From: Chloroflexota bacterium
GTDB lineage: Bacteria; Chloroflexota; Anaerolineae; CG2-30-64-16
Length of the DNA: 63,871 nucleotides
Direction: 5' to 3'
Assembly: GCA_026389845.1 (NCBI GenBank)
Contig: JAPLHB010000202.1
Coordinates: forward strand, 1-63,871
Below are positions 1-9,301 of this stretch, one piece after another. Position 1 is the stretch's first letter, and the number at the start of each line of letters is the position of its first letter. Made by a program: the position numbers and the translations under genes. A model generated the notes under the pieces. It saw only the letters and a program-made list of their open reading frames with translations, was not told the origin of the DNA and ran no database searches.

Positions 1-149
1 CCGGCGAGCGTTTCCAATTCCTGCGCCAGGGCTACTTCTGAGTAGACCGTGGTTCGGTCAGCGGGAAGCCCGTGTTCAACCGGACGGTAGGGCTGCGCGA
101 TACGTGGGCGAAGGTCGAGAAGGGACAGAAGAGCGGCGGGGACAACTAA
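1..149 (+). pseudogene. glnS: glutaminyl-tRNA synthetase, C-terminal fragment with in-frame TGA
   Basis: The reading frame from base 3 to the TAA at 147-149 encodes the last part of the GlnRS anticodon-binding beta-barrel, including the family signature VFNRTVGLRDTWAK. It closely resembles the end of the other glnS in this window (10421-12118, minus strand). A TGA at 39-41 interrupts the frame after GYF; the other copy has TGC (Cys) there. The start lies outside the window, so the state of the whole copy is unknown. It is either a pseudogene or a sequencing error. No selenocysteine-type hairpin is evident just downstream, so recoding is unlikely. Confidence 0.8.
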
Positions 150-167
150 TCTCATCCCATCGCCTTT

Positions 168-204
168 AAAGACCTTCGAGGTCTCGTAGACCTCGAAGGT
201 CTTT
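168..204 (+). terminator. perfect 17-bp hairpin, probable terminator of the glnS copy
   Basis: AAAGACCTTCGAGGTCT at 168-184 pairs perfectly with 188-204 around a three-base loop, 18 bases after the glnS stop. It ends in only three T, so termination strength is uncertain. The same GACCTTCGAG inverted repeat occurs in frame inside dapF at 30201-30258, so this is also a member of a dispersed palindromic family. Confidence 0.6.
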
Positions 205-211
205 GCATGTT

Positions 212-241
212 TTGGGCTTTCGCCTTACCGGATGGTATAAT
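212..241 (+). promoter_or_regulatory. sigma-70-like promoter of the mreB operon
   Basis: TTGGGC at 212-217 and TATAAT at 236-241 are separated by 18 bp. The predicted transcript start is near 248, giving a leader of about 50 bases before the mreB GTG at 300. Confidence 0.55.
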
Positions 242-299
242 CGTTGTGTCTGGCTTGGCTGCACGCCCCAGACCGATTCTGCATAGGAGCATAGCGCGC

Positions 300-1361
300 G
301 TGGTTAGCCCACTCAACTGGCTGCTAGGCCTGTTTTCGCTGGATATCGGCATTGACCTGGGGACCGCCAATACCCTGGTGTATGTGCGGGGCCGCGGCAT
401 CGTCATCAACGAGCCGTCGGTGGTTGCCATCGAACGCAAATCCAAAAAGGTGCTTGCGATTGGCTCCGAGGCCAAAGAGATGGTCGGCCGTACGCCGGGC
501 AACATCGTTGCCATCCGGCCGCTGCGCGACGGCGTCATCTCGGACTTCGACGTGACCGAGCAGATGCTGCACTACTTCATCCACAAGGTGCATGATCGCA
601 TGTTGCTGCGGATTCCACGGCCGCGCGTGGTCGTCGGCATCCCCAGTGGCGTCACTGAGGTGGAGAAGCGCGCGGTTTTCGACGCCACCATCAGCGCCGG
701 CGCACGCGAAGCCTATTTGATCGAAGAGCCGATGGCGGCTGCCATCGGCGCCAACTTGCCGGTCTCCGACGCGCTGGGCAGCATGATCGTGGACATCGGC
801 GGCGGCACCACCGAGGTGGCGGTGACTTCGTTGGGCGGCATCGTGGTGGCCCGTTCCATCCGCGTGGCTGGCGACGAGATGGATGAGGACATCATCAACT
901 ACTGCCGCCAGAAGTACAACCTCCTCATCGGCGAACAGATGGCCGAGGCGGTCAAGATCGAAGCCGGGTCGGCGTATCCGCTGGAGCAGGAGCAGATGGT
1001 CTCCATCCGCGGTCGCAACCTGATCTCCGGGTTGCCCGAGGCGATTGACGTGAGCAGCGTGGAACTGCGCGAGGCGTTGCGCAACTCGGTAGGCATCATC
1101 ATAGATACGGTGCGCCAGGCCATTGACGAAACGCCTCCGGAGCTGATCTCCGACCTGATGGAGCATGGCATCGCGCTGGCCGGCGGCGGGGCCTTGCTGA
1201 AGGGGTTGGCCCAACGTCTCAGCGAAGAGACCCGGATGCGCGTCTACGTCGCCGAAGACCCGTTAAGCTGCGTGGCCCGCGGGGCCGGTAAGGTGCTGGA
1301 GGATTTCGACATCCTGCAAAAGACCCTCGCCTCCATGCAGCGCGGCAGCACGCTCCATTAG
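300..1361 (+). CDS. mreB: rod shape-determining protein MreB
   Basis: MreB is the bacterial actin homologue that polymerises under the inner membrane and positions the elongasome. The protein (353 aa) carries the actin-fold phosphate 1 loop (DIGIDLGTANT) near residue 15, the phosphate 2 segment (VDIGGGTTEVAV) and the adenosine segment (ALAGGGALLKGL), and has normal family length. GTG at 300 is chosen because AGGAG lies at 285-289, ten bases upstream, and the protein then starts just before the conserved region; an in-frame ATG at 207 would lie before the promoter's -10 box. It heads a mreB-mreC-mreD-mrdA-rodA operon, the classical elongasome gene order. Confidence 0.96.
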   Translation: MVSPLNWLLGLFSLDIGIDLGTANTLVYVRGRGIVINEPSVVAIERKSKKVLAIGSEAKEMVGRTPGNIVAIRPLRDGVISDFDVTEQMLHYFIHKVHDRMLLRIPRPRVVVGIPSGVTEVEKRAVFDATISAGAREAYLIEEPMAAAIGANLPVSDALGSMIVDIGGGTTEVAVTSLGGIVVARSIRVAGDEMDEDIINYCRQKYNLLIGEQMAEAVKIEAGSAYPLEQEQMVSIRGRNLISGLPEAIDVSSVELREALRNSVGIIIDTVRQAIDETPPELISDLMEHGIALAGGGALLKGLAQRLSEETRMRVYVAEDPLSCVARGAGKVLEDFDILQKTLASMQRGSTLH

Positions 1362-1436
1362 ATTGCAGATTTGAGATTGCAGATTGTCGCCGGACAATCT
1401 GCAATCTGCAATCCGCAATCCGCAATCTGAAATCCC
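1362..1436. repeat. intergenic 7-mer inverted repeat (GATTGCA family)
   Basis: The whole mreB-mreC spacer is made of GATTGCA-type heptamers, forward on the left arm and reversed on the right (CAATCTG, CAATCCG), so it can fold into one long hairpin around CGCCGG. The same family appears inside lysA (31131-31190), at 34660-34710 and at the NUDIX gene end (60488-60522). Confidence 0.8.
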
Positions 1437-2294
1437 ATGGCTCGTCTTTCCACCCGCACCGCGCTTTTCTTCGTCTTGGCGACTGTGAGTCTCGCCTTGC
1501 TGGTGCTCTCCTCGACGGGCCGCCTGGCCCCGCTGGAGGGAGTCGCCATGAGCGCGGCGCGGCCTTTTTTGAGCGTCTTCAATAGCCTGAGCCGACAAGC
1601 TGCCAACATGCTTGCCACCGCGCGTGATCTGAGCACCTTGCGCGGCCACAACCAGCAATTGCAAGCCCAGGTAGATACCCTGACCATTGACAACCTGCGG
1701 CTGCAAGAGGTGGAGGTCGAAAACGAACGGCTGCGCGCGTTGCTGCGTTTCCAGCAGCTCAACCCGACCTACGACTACCGCGGCGGCCAGGTGATCGCCC
1801 AGGTCATCAGCCGGGGGACAAGCAACTACTTCTCCACCATCGCCATTGACCTGGGCACGGAGCATGGCATCACCCAGGGTATGCCCGTCGTCACCGAGCG
1901 CGGGCTGGTCGGCCGCATCTTCCAGGTTCAGCCCACCACGTCCACGGTGCTGCTGATCACCGACCCCTCCAGCGGTGTCCAGGCGCTAACCCACCTGAGC
2001 CGGCTCACCGGTGTCATCGTCGGCCAGGCGGGCGCGCTGCCGGTCATGGACTTCATCCCGCAGGATGGCGAGGTTAGCCTGGGCGACTACGTGATCACCT
2101 CGGGTCTGGGCGGCGCCTTCCCGAAGAACCTGGTGATCGGCCAGGTGGTCGAAGTGCGCAAGCGCGACTACGAAATGTATCAGCAGGCCACCATCCGGCC
2201 GACGGTGAACTTCGACCGGCTCGAATTCGTCCTGGTCATCACCAACTTCAAGCCGTTGCCAGGCCAGCCCGCCGAGCTGGAAAGCGTAGGATAG
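1437..2294 (+). CDS. mreC: rod shape-determining protein MreC
   Basis: MreC is a bitopic membrane protein that links MreB filaments to PBP2 in the periplasm or cell-wall space. The 285-aa product has an N-terminal membrane anchor (about residues 8-25), a heptad-rich coiled coil at about residues 62-98 and the beta-barrel MreC domain after residue 110 with a typical DPSSGV element. The length is normal. The start ATG directly follows the heptamer hairpin spacer, so its ribosome site is made of repeat sequence and looks weak; translation may be coupled through the operon transcript. Confidence 0.95.
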   Translation: MARLSTRTALFFVLATVSLALLVLSSTGRLAPLEGVAMSAARPFLSVFNSLSRQAANMLATARDLSTLRGHNQQLQAQVDTLTIDNLRLQEVEVENERLRALLRFQQLNPTYDYRGGQVIAQVISRGTSNYFSTIAIDLGTEHGITQGMPVVTERGLVGRIFQVQPTTSTVLLITDPSSGVQALTHLSRLTGVIVGQAGALPVMDFIPQDGEVSLGDYVITSGLGGAFPKNLVIGQVVEVRKRDYEMYQQATIRPTVNFDRLEFVLVITNFKPLPGQPAELESVG

Positions 2295-2298
2295 CGAC

Positions 2299-2844
2299 GT
2301 GACGCGCGGGATCGGCGGCCGGGCCGGCGCGGGCGGTCGCGACTTAACCAACGTTTACCTGGCCGCGGCGGTGCTGGCAGTCCTGGTGTTGCTCCAGGCC
2401 ACGCTGCTGGCGCGTGTGCGCGTCCTGGGCGTGGCGCCGAACCTGCTCCTGGTGGCCGTAGTTGCCTGGAGCCTGCTGCACGGGATCGAAGAAGGGCTGC
2501 TGTGGGGTTTTATCGGCGGCTTGGGCGTGGACCTGGTGGCCGGTATGCCGCTCGGCGCCTCGTCGCTCGCGTTGATGGTCGTCTGCTTCCTGGGCAGCAT
2601 CGGTAGGACGACTGTTTTTCCCGGCAACCTGACCCTGCCGATTTTCGTCGTCGCCCTGGCGACGCCGGTGCATGGCTGGATTATCTTGTTGATCGAGGCC
2701 GTGGCCGGCACACCGGTCAACTGGGTGACGGACACCGTGCGGGTCATCGGCCCGGAGTTGCTGCTCAACGCGGCCTTGACCATCCCAGTCTACCCGCTCT
2801 TGAGCGGACTGCGCCGGGCCGGCGGCCGCAAGACGGAGTTGTAA
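2299..2844 (+). CDS. mreD: rod shape-determining protein MreD
   Basis: MreD is the small polytopic membrane protein of the elongasome. The product is 181 aa with about five hydrophobic segments beginning near residue 20 and little sequence outside the membrane, which is typical. The GTG start at 2299 lies four bases after the mreC stop. The function call rests mainly on size, hydrophobicity and strict position between mreC and the PBP2 gene, because MreD conserves poorly at sequence level. Confidence 0.9.
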   Translation: MTRGIGGRAGAGGRDLTNVYLAAAVLAVLVLLQATLLARVRVLGVAPNLLLVAVVAWSLLHGIEEGLLWGFIGGLGVDLVAGMPLGASSLALMVVCFLGSIGRTTVFPGNLTLPIFVVALATPVHGWIILLIEAVAGTPVNWVTDTVRVIGPELLLNAALTIPVYPLLSGLRRAGGRKTEL

Positions 2845-2849
2845 GGCGT

Positions 2850-4919
2850 ATGCAACGGGGAAGGGATCTGGCAGAGGGTCGGCTCATGCTGCTGCGACTG
2901 GTCGTGCTGGTCGTCGCGGTGACCCTGGCCGGCCGGCTGTGGCAATTGCAGATGGTGCAGGGCGAGACGTACCGCGTCCTGGCCGACCGCAATCGGTTCC
3001 GACAGGTGGACGTGGCGGCCCCGCGTGGGGTCATTTACGACCGCAACGGCGCGATCCTGGCGCGTAACCGGCCCAGCTTCACCGTCGCCGTGGTGCCCGC
3101 GGATCTGCCCAAGGATTACCAGGGCGAACCGGACGCAGCGGCTGAATCGGCCGTGCTGGACCACCTGTCCGATCTGCTCAACCGCCCGGCGCCGGCCGTC
3201 CAGCCCAGCCCGACGCCGACCGGTGCGCCGCGGGAGCTTCAACGGCTCGCCAGTCCAACCCCCGCGCCGACCCCGATCCCCGACCGGCAGCCCTGGCTGC
3301 GGCCTCGCGACGAGATCGAGCAGGGCATCGAGGACGGCCGGCTGGGCGGCGCATATCGCCCCGTCACCGTCGCCACCAACATCCAGGAGGCGACCGCCTT
3401 CCTCATCGCCGAGGATGCGGCGAACCTGCCCGGCGTCGAGTTGTTGCTGGACCCGATCCGCGACTATCCGAGCGGTGCACTCACGGCGCACCTCATCGGC
3501 TACATGGGCCACATCCCGCAGAACGAAGTGGCCGACTACGAAGCACAGGGCTACGGCCCCGACGCCCAGGTAGGGCTGACCGGTTTGGAGGTCAGCTTCG
3601 AGCAAGAGCTGCGCGGCGACCCAGGCCGTCAGACCATCGAGGTGGACGTCAATGGTCGCAAGGTGCGCACGGTCGGCGAGGCGGACCCGGCGCAACCGGG
3701 CCATAACCTGGTGCTGACAGTAGATTCGGAGCTACAACGCGTCGCGGCGGCCGCGCTGCAAGAAGCGCTGGATCAGTCGAAGGGCTTCACCAAGGCGACC
3801 CAGGGCGCGGTCGTGGCGCTCGATCCGCGCAACGGCGCAGTGCTGGCAATGGTGAGCCTGCCGAGCCACGACAACAACCTGTTTGCCAAGGGCATCACGT
3901 CCGATGCCTGGAACGCGCTGGCGACCGATCCAAACCTGCCGCTTTTCAACCAGGCCGTCGCCGGGCAGTACCCGCCCGGCTCCATCTTCAAGATCATCGT
4001 GGCGTCGGCGGGGTTGCAGGATGGCGTCATCAACATCCGCACGCAGTTGGGTGACGGCTTCGACGGGGTGAACGACGGGATCATCTGGCTGCCCAACGAG
4101 TATCTACCGTGGGATCGCACGCGCGATCAGCCGTTCTACTCGTGGATTCACAAGTACGGCCAGGGGCATGGCTTCGTGACGGTGCGGATGGCGCTGGCCG
4201 TCTCCGACGATATCTTTTTCTACCAGTTGGGCGGCGGCTACCTGAACATCTTCCATGGGCTGGGCGTCGAGGAGATCGGCTATTATGCCCGTGATTTCGG
4301 CCTGGATGCGTTGACCGGCATCGAGTTGTTCAGCGAAAGCGCCGGCCACATCCCGGACCCCAAGTGGAAGCGGCTGAACTACGCGCAGAACTGGCTGACC
4401 GGCGATACGTACAACATGAGCATCGGCCAGGGCTACGTGCTGGCGACGCCGCTGCAAATGGCGAACGCGACCGCGGCCGTCGCTAACCGCGGCTATCTGT
4501 ACAAGCCGCAACTGGTGGATCATATCACCGACGCCGAAGGCAAGGTCAGCCGGCCGTTCACGCCTGCGCTGATCCGCGAGGTATCCGTGGATCCGGCCAA
4601 CCTGGACACCGTGCGCGAGGGGATGTACGGCGCAGTCAACTGGGCGGAAGGGACGGCGCCGCTGGCCCGCCTGGCGAACATCGCGGTCGCCGGCAAGACA
4701 GGCACGGCCGAGTTCTACCGCGATTGGGATAAGGACAGCCTGCCCGATCGAGACGAGAAGGGCAACCTGCCCACGCACGCCTGGTTTACCTCCTTCGCGC
4801 CCTACGTGGACCCGGAGATCGTCGTCACGGTCTTCATCGCCAACGGCGGCGAAGGCTCGTCCGTGGCCGCGCCGGTAGCGGCGAAAGTGCTGAAGGCGTA
4901 CTTCGGGGTAGAACAGTAG
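2850..4919 (+). CDS. mrdA: penicillin-binding protein 2 (transpeptidase)
   Basis: PBP2 is the class B transpeptidase that cross-links peptidoglycan during cell elongation with RodA. The 689-aa protein has one N-terminal membrane anchor (about 14-30), a PBP dimer domain and a transpeptidase domain. Visible catalytic motifs are SIFK with the nucleophile S378, the S-D-D triad at S452 and KTG at K616. An unusual Pro/Thr-rich segment at about residues 112-155 (repeats such as PSPTPT and PTPAPTPIP) sits within the dimerisation region; it looks like a flexible linker insertion. The start is five bases from the mreD stop. Confidence 0.95.
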   Translation: MQRGRDLAEGRLMLLRLVVLVVAVTLAGRLWQLQMVQGETYRVLADRNRFRQVDVAAPRGVIYDRNGAILARNRPSFTVAVVPADLPKDYQGEPDAAAESAVLDHLSDLLNRPAPAVQPSPTPTGAPRELQRLASPTPAPTPIPDRQPWLRPRDEIEQGIEDGRLGGAYRPVTVATNIQEATAFLIAEDAANLPGVELLLDPIRDYPSGALTAHLIGYMGHIPQNEVADYEAQGYGPDAQVGLTGLEVSFEQELRGDPGRQTIEVDVNGRKVRTVGEADPAQPGHNLVLTVDSELQRVAAAALQEALDQSKGFTKATQGAVVALDPRNGAVLAMVSLPSHDNNLFAKGITSDAWNALATDPNLPLFNQAVAGQYPPGSIFKIIVASAGLQDGVINIRTQLGDGFDGVNDGIIWLPNEYLPWDRTRDQPFYSWIHKYGQGHGFVTVRMALAVSDDIFFYQLGGGYLNIFHGLGVEEIGYYARDFGLDALTGIELFSESAGHIPDPKWKRLNYAQNWLTGDTYNMSIGQGYVLATPLQMANATAAVANRGYLYKPQLVDHITDAEGKVSRPFTPALIREVSVDPANLDTVREGMYGAVNWAEGTAPLARLANIAVAGKTGTAEFYRDWDKDSLPDRDEKGNLPTHAWFTSFAPYVDPEIVVTVFIANGGEGSSVAAPVAAKVLKAYFGVEQ

Positions 4920-4944
4920 TTATGCCCAAACACAGGGGCATTCT

Positions 4945-6045
4945 ATGAGACGAGTCTTTTGGCGCCGCTTCGACTGGGTCTTACTGGGCCTGGTCTTGAT
5001 ATTGAGCGGCTTCGGCCTCCTGATGATCGCCAGCGCGCTTGCGGGCAACCAGGTGTTAGCGATGTGGCCCTGGCGACAGGCCGGCTTCCTGGCGGTAGGG
5101 CTAGTGTTGCTGTTTGTCACGGCCGGCGTGGACTATCGTCTGCTCGCCAGCATCACGTACCCGCTCTACGGCGTACTGCTGCTGGCGCTGGTGGTCATCA
5201 CCGTCATCGGCACGGTGGCAGGCGGCTCGCAGCGGTGGCTGACCCTGGGCGAGCTCTTCCTCCAGCCGTCTGAGCTGATCAAGCTCGGCGTGATCCTGGT
5301 TCTGGCGCAATACCTCTCTTCGCACGAAGAACACATGGAGAAGCTGGGCACACCGCTGGTGGGTGTGCTGTTGCTCGTGCCGGCCGTGACGCTGATCTAC
5401 CTCCAGCCCAACCTGGGCACCGCGCTGGTACTCCTGGTGATCGGCGGCGTCATGCTGCTAGTGAGCGGCCTGCGGTGGCGGCATACCGTATTGATGGCCG
5501 GCGCGGCCGTGGCCGCGGCCGTGGCTGCCTGGCGATACGTGTTCCAGGATTACATGAAGGATCGGGTGCTGATGTTTCTGGACCCCAGCAAGGTCCCGGC
5601 GGCCGACCGGTACAACGTGGAGCAGGCCACGATCAGCATCGGCTCCGGCGGATGGCTCGGCCGTGGGCTGTTCCGCGGATCGCAGAGCCAACTGCACTTC
5701 CTGCGGGTGCGCCACACCGACTTTATCTTTTCGGTCACGGCCGAAGAGCTGGGCTTCGTCGGCGGCCTCCTGCTGATCGTCCTATTCGCGCTTCTGCTCC
5801 TGCGGCTGCTGCGCATCGCCAGCCTGGCGCGCGATACCTACGGCCGGTTGATCGTGAGCGGCGTGACTGCCATGATCCTGTTCCAGGTCATCATCAACAT
5901 CGGCATGAACCTGAGCCTCATGCCCGTCACCGGCATCCCGTTGCCGTTCATCAGTTATGGCGGCAGCACGCTCTGGACCATGCTCATCGGCATTGGGCTG
6001 GCCGAGAGCGTGGCGATGCGGTATAAGAAGATCGAGTTTGAGTAA
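4945..6045 (+). CDS. rodA: rod shape-determining protein RodA (SEDS glycosyltransferase)
   Basis: RodA polymerises lipid II into glycan strands and works with the PBP2 encoded just upstream. The 366-aa protein has ten predicted membrane segments and conserved SEDS signatures: the QPSELIK segment, the LQPNLGTALVLL segment, and the C-terminal GIPLPFISYGGS motif. Its length is normal. The ATG at 4945 follows the mrdA stop by 25 bases. It ends the elongasome operon; a long heptamer array follows directly after the stop. Confidence 0.95.
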   Translation: MRRVFWRRFDWVLLGLVLILSGFGLLMIASALAGNQVLAMWPWRQAGFLAVGLVLLFVTAGVDYRLLASITYPLYGVLLLALVVITVIGTVAGGSQRWLTLGELFLQPSELIKLGVILVLAQYLSSHEEHMEKLGTPLVGVLLLVPAVTLIYLQPNLGTALVLLVIGGVMLLVSGLRWRHTVLMAGAAVAAAVAAWRYVFQDYMKDRVLMFLDPSKVPAADRYNVEQATISIGSGGWLGRGLFRGSQSQLHFLRVRHTDFIFSVTAEELGFVGGLLLIVLFALLLLRLLRIASLARDTYGRLIVSGVTAMILFQVIINIGMNLSLMPVTGIPLPFISYGGSTLWTMLIGIGLAESVAMRYKKIEFE

Positions 6046-6181
6046 CGTGGTGCGTGATGCGTGGTGCGTGGTGCGTGGTGCGTGGTGCGTGGTGCGTGGT
6101 GCGTGGTGCGTGGTGCGTGGTGCGTGATGCGTGGTGCGTGGTGCGTGGTGCGTGGTGCGTGGTGCGTGGTGCGTGGTGCGT
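6046..6181. repeat. GTGCGTG heptamer tandem array
   Basis: About nineteen copies of a 7-base unit (TGCGTGG with a few TGCGTGA variants) start right after the rodA stop codon. The same TGCGTNN family occurs at 29675-29886 and in the LysA-DapF linker at 30819-30877. Confidence 0.95.
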
Positions 6182-6218
6182 CCCTGCGTCCCCGCTTTAT
6201 CTGCCTTGGAGGTCTGAG

Positions 6219-6890
6219 ATGAAATTGCGTGCTGTCCTGGTTCTAACGCTCGTCGTGACCGCCGTGCTGCTGGCGGCCTGCCCCACGCCGACGCCGACGC
6301 CACCATCGCCAACGGCGCCGGCACCCAGCCCCACGCCGGAAGGCTGGGCCAGGCACGAGACGCCGGGCCTGGTGATCTGGCTGCCGAAGACCTGGGAGAT
6401 CCTGGACACAGAGAAGAGCGACCCCCAGACCGTCTTCGCCGAGTTCCAAAAGAATAACCCACAGCTCGCGGCGGTCATCGGCAGCGCCGACGCCCTGAAG
6501 GGGGTGTCTCTATGGGCTTTCAACCGGCCGGACAGCGCCACCGCGACCTTGGTGGACAACCTGAACATCCGTCGCGTGTCGCTGGAAGGCCAGCCATCTA
6601 CCAATATCCAGGCGGTCCTCGACCAGGTGCTAATCCAGTATCGCCAACTTGGTTTCATCATCAGCGAAAGTAAGGCCGACCTGAAGATCGGCGATCAGCC
6701 GGCCGCGGCCATTCGCTACACATTTCCGATCATCGCCGGTGATGGCAAGAGCATCAGCGCGGATGGCCGGCAATATCTGGTGCTCACCCAAAGCGACCTG
6801 TGGATCCTCAGCTACACCATCGGTCCGGGGCAAGCCGCCGCCCTGGCGCCGGTCATCGAGCAGAGCGCGCAGTCGTTTCGGGCGAAGTAG
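6219..6890 (+). CDS. predicted lipoprotein
   Basis: The 223-aa product begins with a lipoprotein signal peptide and a lipobox ending LLAAC with the acylated Cys at position 21, followed by a Thr/Pro-rich tether (about residues 22-43). The remainder is a single soluble domain of about 170 residues that I cannot assign to a named family. Its style (an effect-of-amphipathic beta sheet starting ETPGLVIWLPKTWE) resembles PsbP/DUF1795-like lipoproteins, but this is weak. ATG at 6219 is chosen over upstream in-frame codons because TTGGAGG lies at 6206-6212 and the upstream part would be heptamer repeat. Confidence 0.8.
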   Translation: MKLRAVLVLTLVVTAVLLAACPTPTPTPPSPTAPAPSPTPEGWARHETPGLVIWLPKTWEILDTEKSDPQTVFAEFQKNNPQLAAVIGSADALKGVSLWAFNRPDSATATLVDNLNIRRVSLEGQPSTNIQAVLDQVLIQYRQLGFIISESKADLKIGDQPAAAIRYTFPIIAGDGKSISADGRQYLVLTQSDLWILSYTIGPGQAAALAPVIEQSAQSFRAK

Positions 6891-6959
6891 GCTGAAGAAA
6901 CAAGTAGACAAGGTACAGTAGGGGCGAACCCTTGCGGTCGCCCTGGATGAGGCATCAAC

Positions 6960-8474
6960 ATGACCAGCAATCATCCCGTCCGCGTCCGCATGGCGCCCAG
7001 CCCCACGGGCTATTTTCACTTGGGCGGCGCCCGCACGGCGTTGTTCAATTGGCTCTATGCCCGGCACACGGGCGGCAAGTTCATCCTGCGCATCGAGGAT
7101 ACCGACCAGACCCGCTATGTGCCCGAGTCGCTGCAAGACACCATTGACAGCCTGCGCTGGCTAGGCCTGGACTACGACGAAGGGCCAGAGATCGGCGGCG
7201 ACTACGGGCCTTACTTCCAGTCGCAGCGATTGCCGCTCTATCACCAGTGGAGCGAATGGCTGATCCGTGAGGGCCACGCCTACCGCTGTTACTGTTCCGA
7301 GGAGCGGCTGGATGCGCTGCGCAAGGAGCAGGCCGCACGTAAGGAAGATGCCCTGGGCTACGACCGGCATTGTCGCTTCCTGACGACCCGTGAACGCGCT
7401 GAGATGGAAGCGACCGGCGCGCGCGCGGTGGTACGCTTCGCCATGCCGCTGGAGGGCCAGACAGCCTTCGTGGATATCCTGCGCAAGATGAAGCCGTGGG
7501 AAAACAGCCAGGTGCGCGACCCGATCCTCATCAAGTCAGACGGCTTCCCGACGTACCATTTCGCAAACGTCGTGGACGACCACTTCATGGCGATCACGCA
7601 CATTCTGCGCGGGGACGAGTGGCTCAGCAGCGTGCCGCTGCACGTCAACCTGTATCGTGCGTTCGGTTGGGAAATGCCCGTCTACGCCCACGTGCCGTTG
7701 ATCCTGGATCCCAGCGGCGTGGGCAAGTTGAGCAAGCGCAAGAAGCGGACTGAGGGGAATGAGGATCTGCTGACCTTCGTCCGGGAATATCGCGACGCGG
7801 GCTATCTGCCCGAGGCGATGTTCAACTTCCTGGCGGTCATGGGCTGGGCCTACAGCCCGGATACCGACCTCTTCAGCCGGGAGCAGGCTGTCGCCAAATT
7901 CGACATCGTGGATATCAATCCCGCGGCCGGCGCACTGCCGATGAGCAAGCTGGATTGGATGAACGGGCACTACATCCGCCAGCTCAGCCCGGCAGACCTG
8001 GGCGAGCGGCTACTGCCGTTCCTGGCCGAAGACCTGGGCTGGCCCGTCGCGGCGTTGGCCGCCGATCCGGCCTTGCCTCTACTCGTCCCGCTGATCCAGG
8101 AGCGCCTCAAGACCTTGGCCGACGCCGGCGAGCTGGTGGATTTCGCCTTCGTGGCCGAGATCAGCTACGATCCGCAGATGCTGGTCGCCAAGGGGCTGAC
8201 CGCGGCGCAATCGCTGGCCGCGCTGGAGACGGCGCATCGGCTCTTGAGCGGGCTGCCCTTCACCGTGGAGGTGCTAGAGCCGGCTTTGCGCGACCTGGCC
8301 GTCGAGCTGAGTCTGAAACCGGGCCAGCTTTTCGGCATCCTCCGCGTCGCGACCACCGGCAAAAACGTCGCCCCGCCCCTCTTTGGCAGCCTGGTGGCCC
8401 TGGGTCGCGAGCGAACGTTGGCCCGCTGTACCCAGGCGGAGCAATTGTTACGTCAACTGGAAGCTGGAAGCTAG
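6960..8474 (+). CDS. gltX: glutamate--tRNA ligase
   Basis: GluRS charges tRNA-Glu (and in many bacteria mischarges tRNA-Gln). The 504-aa class I synthetase shows the HIGH-type motif as PSPTGYFHLGG near residue 18 and the KMSKS-type motif KLSKRKK near residue 260, plus a full C-terminal anticodon domain. Because the genome also encodes GlnRS, this enzyme may be the discriminating type, but sequence alone does not settle that. The last five or so residues (EAGS) and the stop are provided by a GAAGCTG heptamer array that continues downstream, so the native 3' end has been overwritten. Confidence 0.95.
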   Translation: MTSNHPVRVRMAPSPTGYFHLGGARTALFNWLYARHTGGKFILRIEDTDQTRYVPESLQDTIDSLRWLGLDYDEGPEIGGDYGPYFQSQRLPLYHQWSEWLIREGHAYRCYCSEERLDALRKEQAARKEDALGYDRHCRFLTTRERAEMEATGARAVVRFAMPLEGQTAFVDILRKMKPWENSQVRDPILIKSDGFPTYHFANVVDDHFMAITHILRGDEWLSSVPLHVNLYRAFGWEMPVYAHVPLILDPSGVGKLSKRKKRTEGNEDLLTFVREYRDAGYLPEAMFNFLAVMGWAYSPDTDLFSREQAVAKFDIVDINPAAGALPMSKLDWMNGHYIRQLSPADLGERLLPFLAEDLGWPVAALAADPALPLLVPLIQERLKTLADAGELVDFAFVAEISYDPQMLVAKGLTAAQSLAALETAHRLLSGLPFTVEVLEPALRDLAVELSLKPGQLFGILRVATTGKNVAPPLFGSLVALGRERTLARCTQAEQLLRQLEAGS

Positions 8475-8645
8475 AGGCTGGAAGCTAGAAGCGGGAAGCT
8501 AGAAGCGGGAAGCGGGAAGCGGGAAGGCGGAATCCGGCGCTTAATTCAGCTTCCAGTATCCAGCTTCCAGTATCCAGCTTCCAGTATCCAGCTTCCAGTA
8601 TCCAGTACCCAGCTTCCAGTACCCAGCTTCCAGTATCCAGTATCA
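8458..8645. repeat. inverted pair of heptamer arrays (GAAGCTG / CCAGCTT)
   Basis: The left arm (8458-8528) is GAAGCTG, GAAGCTA and GAAGCGG units; the right arm (8548-8645) is CCAGTAT, CCAGCTT and CCAGTAC units in the opposite sense. The arms can pair over a short AT-richer loop. The left arm includes the gltX stop codon. Confidence 0.9.
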
Positions 8646-8654
8646 AGTCACATC

Positions 8655-9194
8655 ATGCCAGACACCATCACCCTGGACGAACACGGGCTGCACGCGAGGG
8701 TCGCGGGGTACCCGGTCACCGTCCAAGCCTACAGGACTTACCTGCAAGCGGCCGGTCTGCCGACGCCGCGGCCGTTGGCCCATCCCGACAGCCTGGCCGC
8801 GCCCGTCACCTACGTCTCCCAGATGGACGCGCTCACCTATCTGCGCTGGCTGGGGGGCCGGGAGGGGCAGCCCTACCGTCTGCCGACCATGAATGAACTA
8901 CTCGAACTGTATGCCGAGGATGCTGTGGATGGCATCAACCCCGAGATCTGGCCGCACACCCACGAGCAACGCCCCGAGGTGCGCGGCGGCATGAAAGCGC
9001 ACTACCTGTGCGAATGGACGTCGGAAGTCGAAACCATCGTTCAGCCTGGCAATCCTCCCCGAACGCGTGTACTGGGCAGCGTCTTCTACCCGCCCTGGCT
9101 GCGCGAGGGCAGCAATGCCAGCCATGTCCAGGCCGGTCTCCTGGCGACCGAAGGTTACTCCTTCATCACCTTCCGCGCCGCCCGCGACCTCTAG
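8655..9194 (+). CDS. short formylglycine-generating-enzyme-like (SUMF1 domain) protein
   Basis: The 179-aa protein carries reduced versions of FGE-sulfatase/C-type-lectin fold signatures: a VSQMDALTYLRWL helix, YRLPTMNELLELYA (compare the family's YRLPTEAEWE), CEWTSE and a terminal ITFRAARDL. It is shorter than true formylglycine-generating enzymes (about 280 aa) and the paired active-site cysteines of aerobic FGE are not evident, so catalysis is doubtful; a binding or scaffold role is equally possible. It stands alone, with repeat arrays on its 5' side. Confidence 0.7.
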   Translation: MPDTITLDEHGLHARVAGYPVTVQAYRTYLQAAGLPTPRPLAHPDSLAAPVTYVSQMDALTYLRWLGGREGQPYRLPTMNELLELYAEDAVDGINPEIWPHTHEQRPEVRGGMKAHYLCEWTSEVETIVQPGNPPRTRVLGSVFYPPWLREGSNASHVQAGLLATEGYSFITFRAARDL

Positions 9195-9301
9195 CTGCTC
9201 TGTCCCTACCTGCTAACATGTCAGATGGTTCCACAGTTGTAGTTATCGGACTCTATCGCGATCTGGCTCATCGGATCATCCTCCGTCCCAACACACCATT
9301 C

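Noticed and set aside
39..41. Selenocysteine at the TGA of the left-edge glnS
   Set aside because: No bacterial SECIS-type hairpin lies directly after the TGA and GlnRS is not a known selenoprotein.
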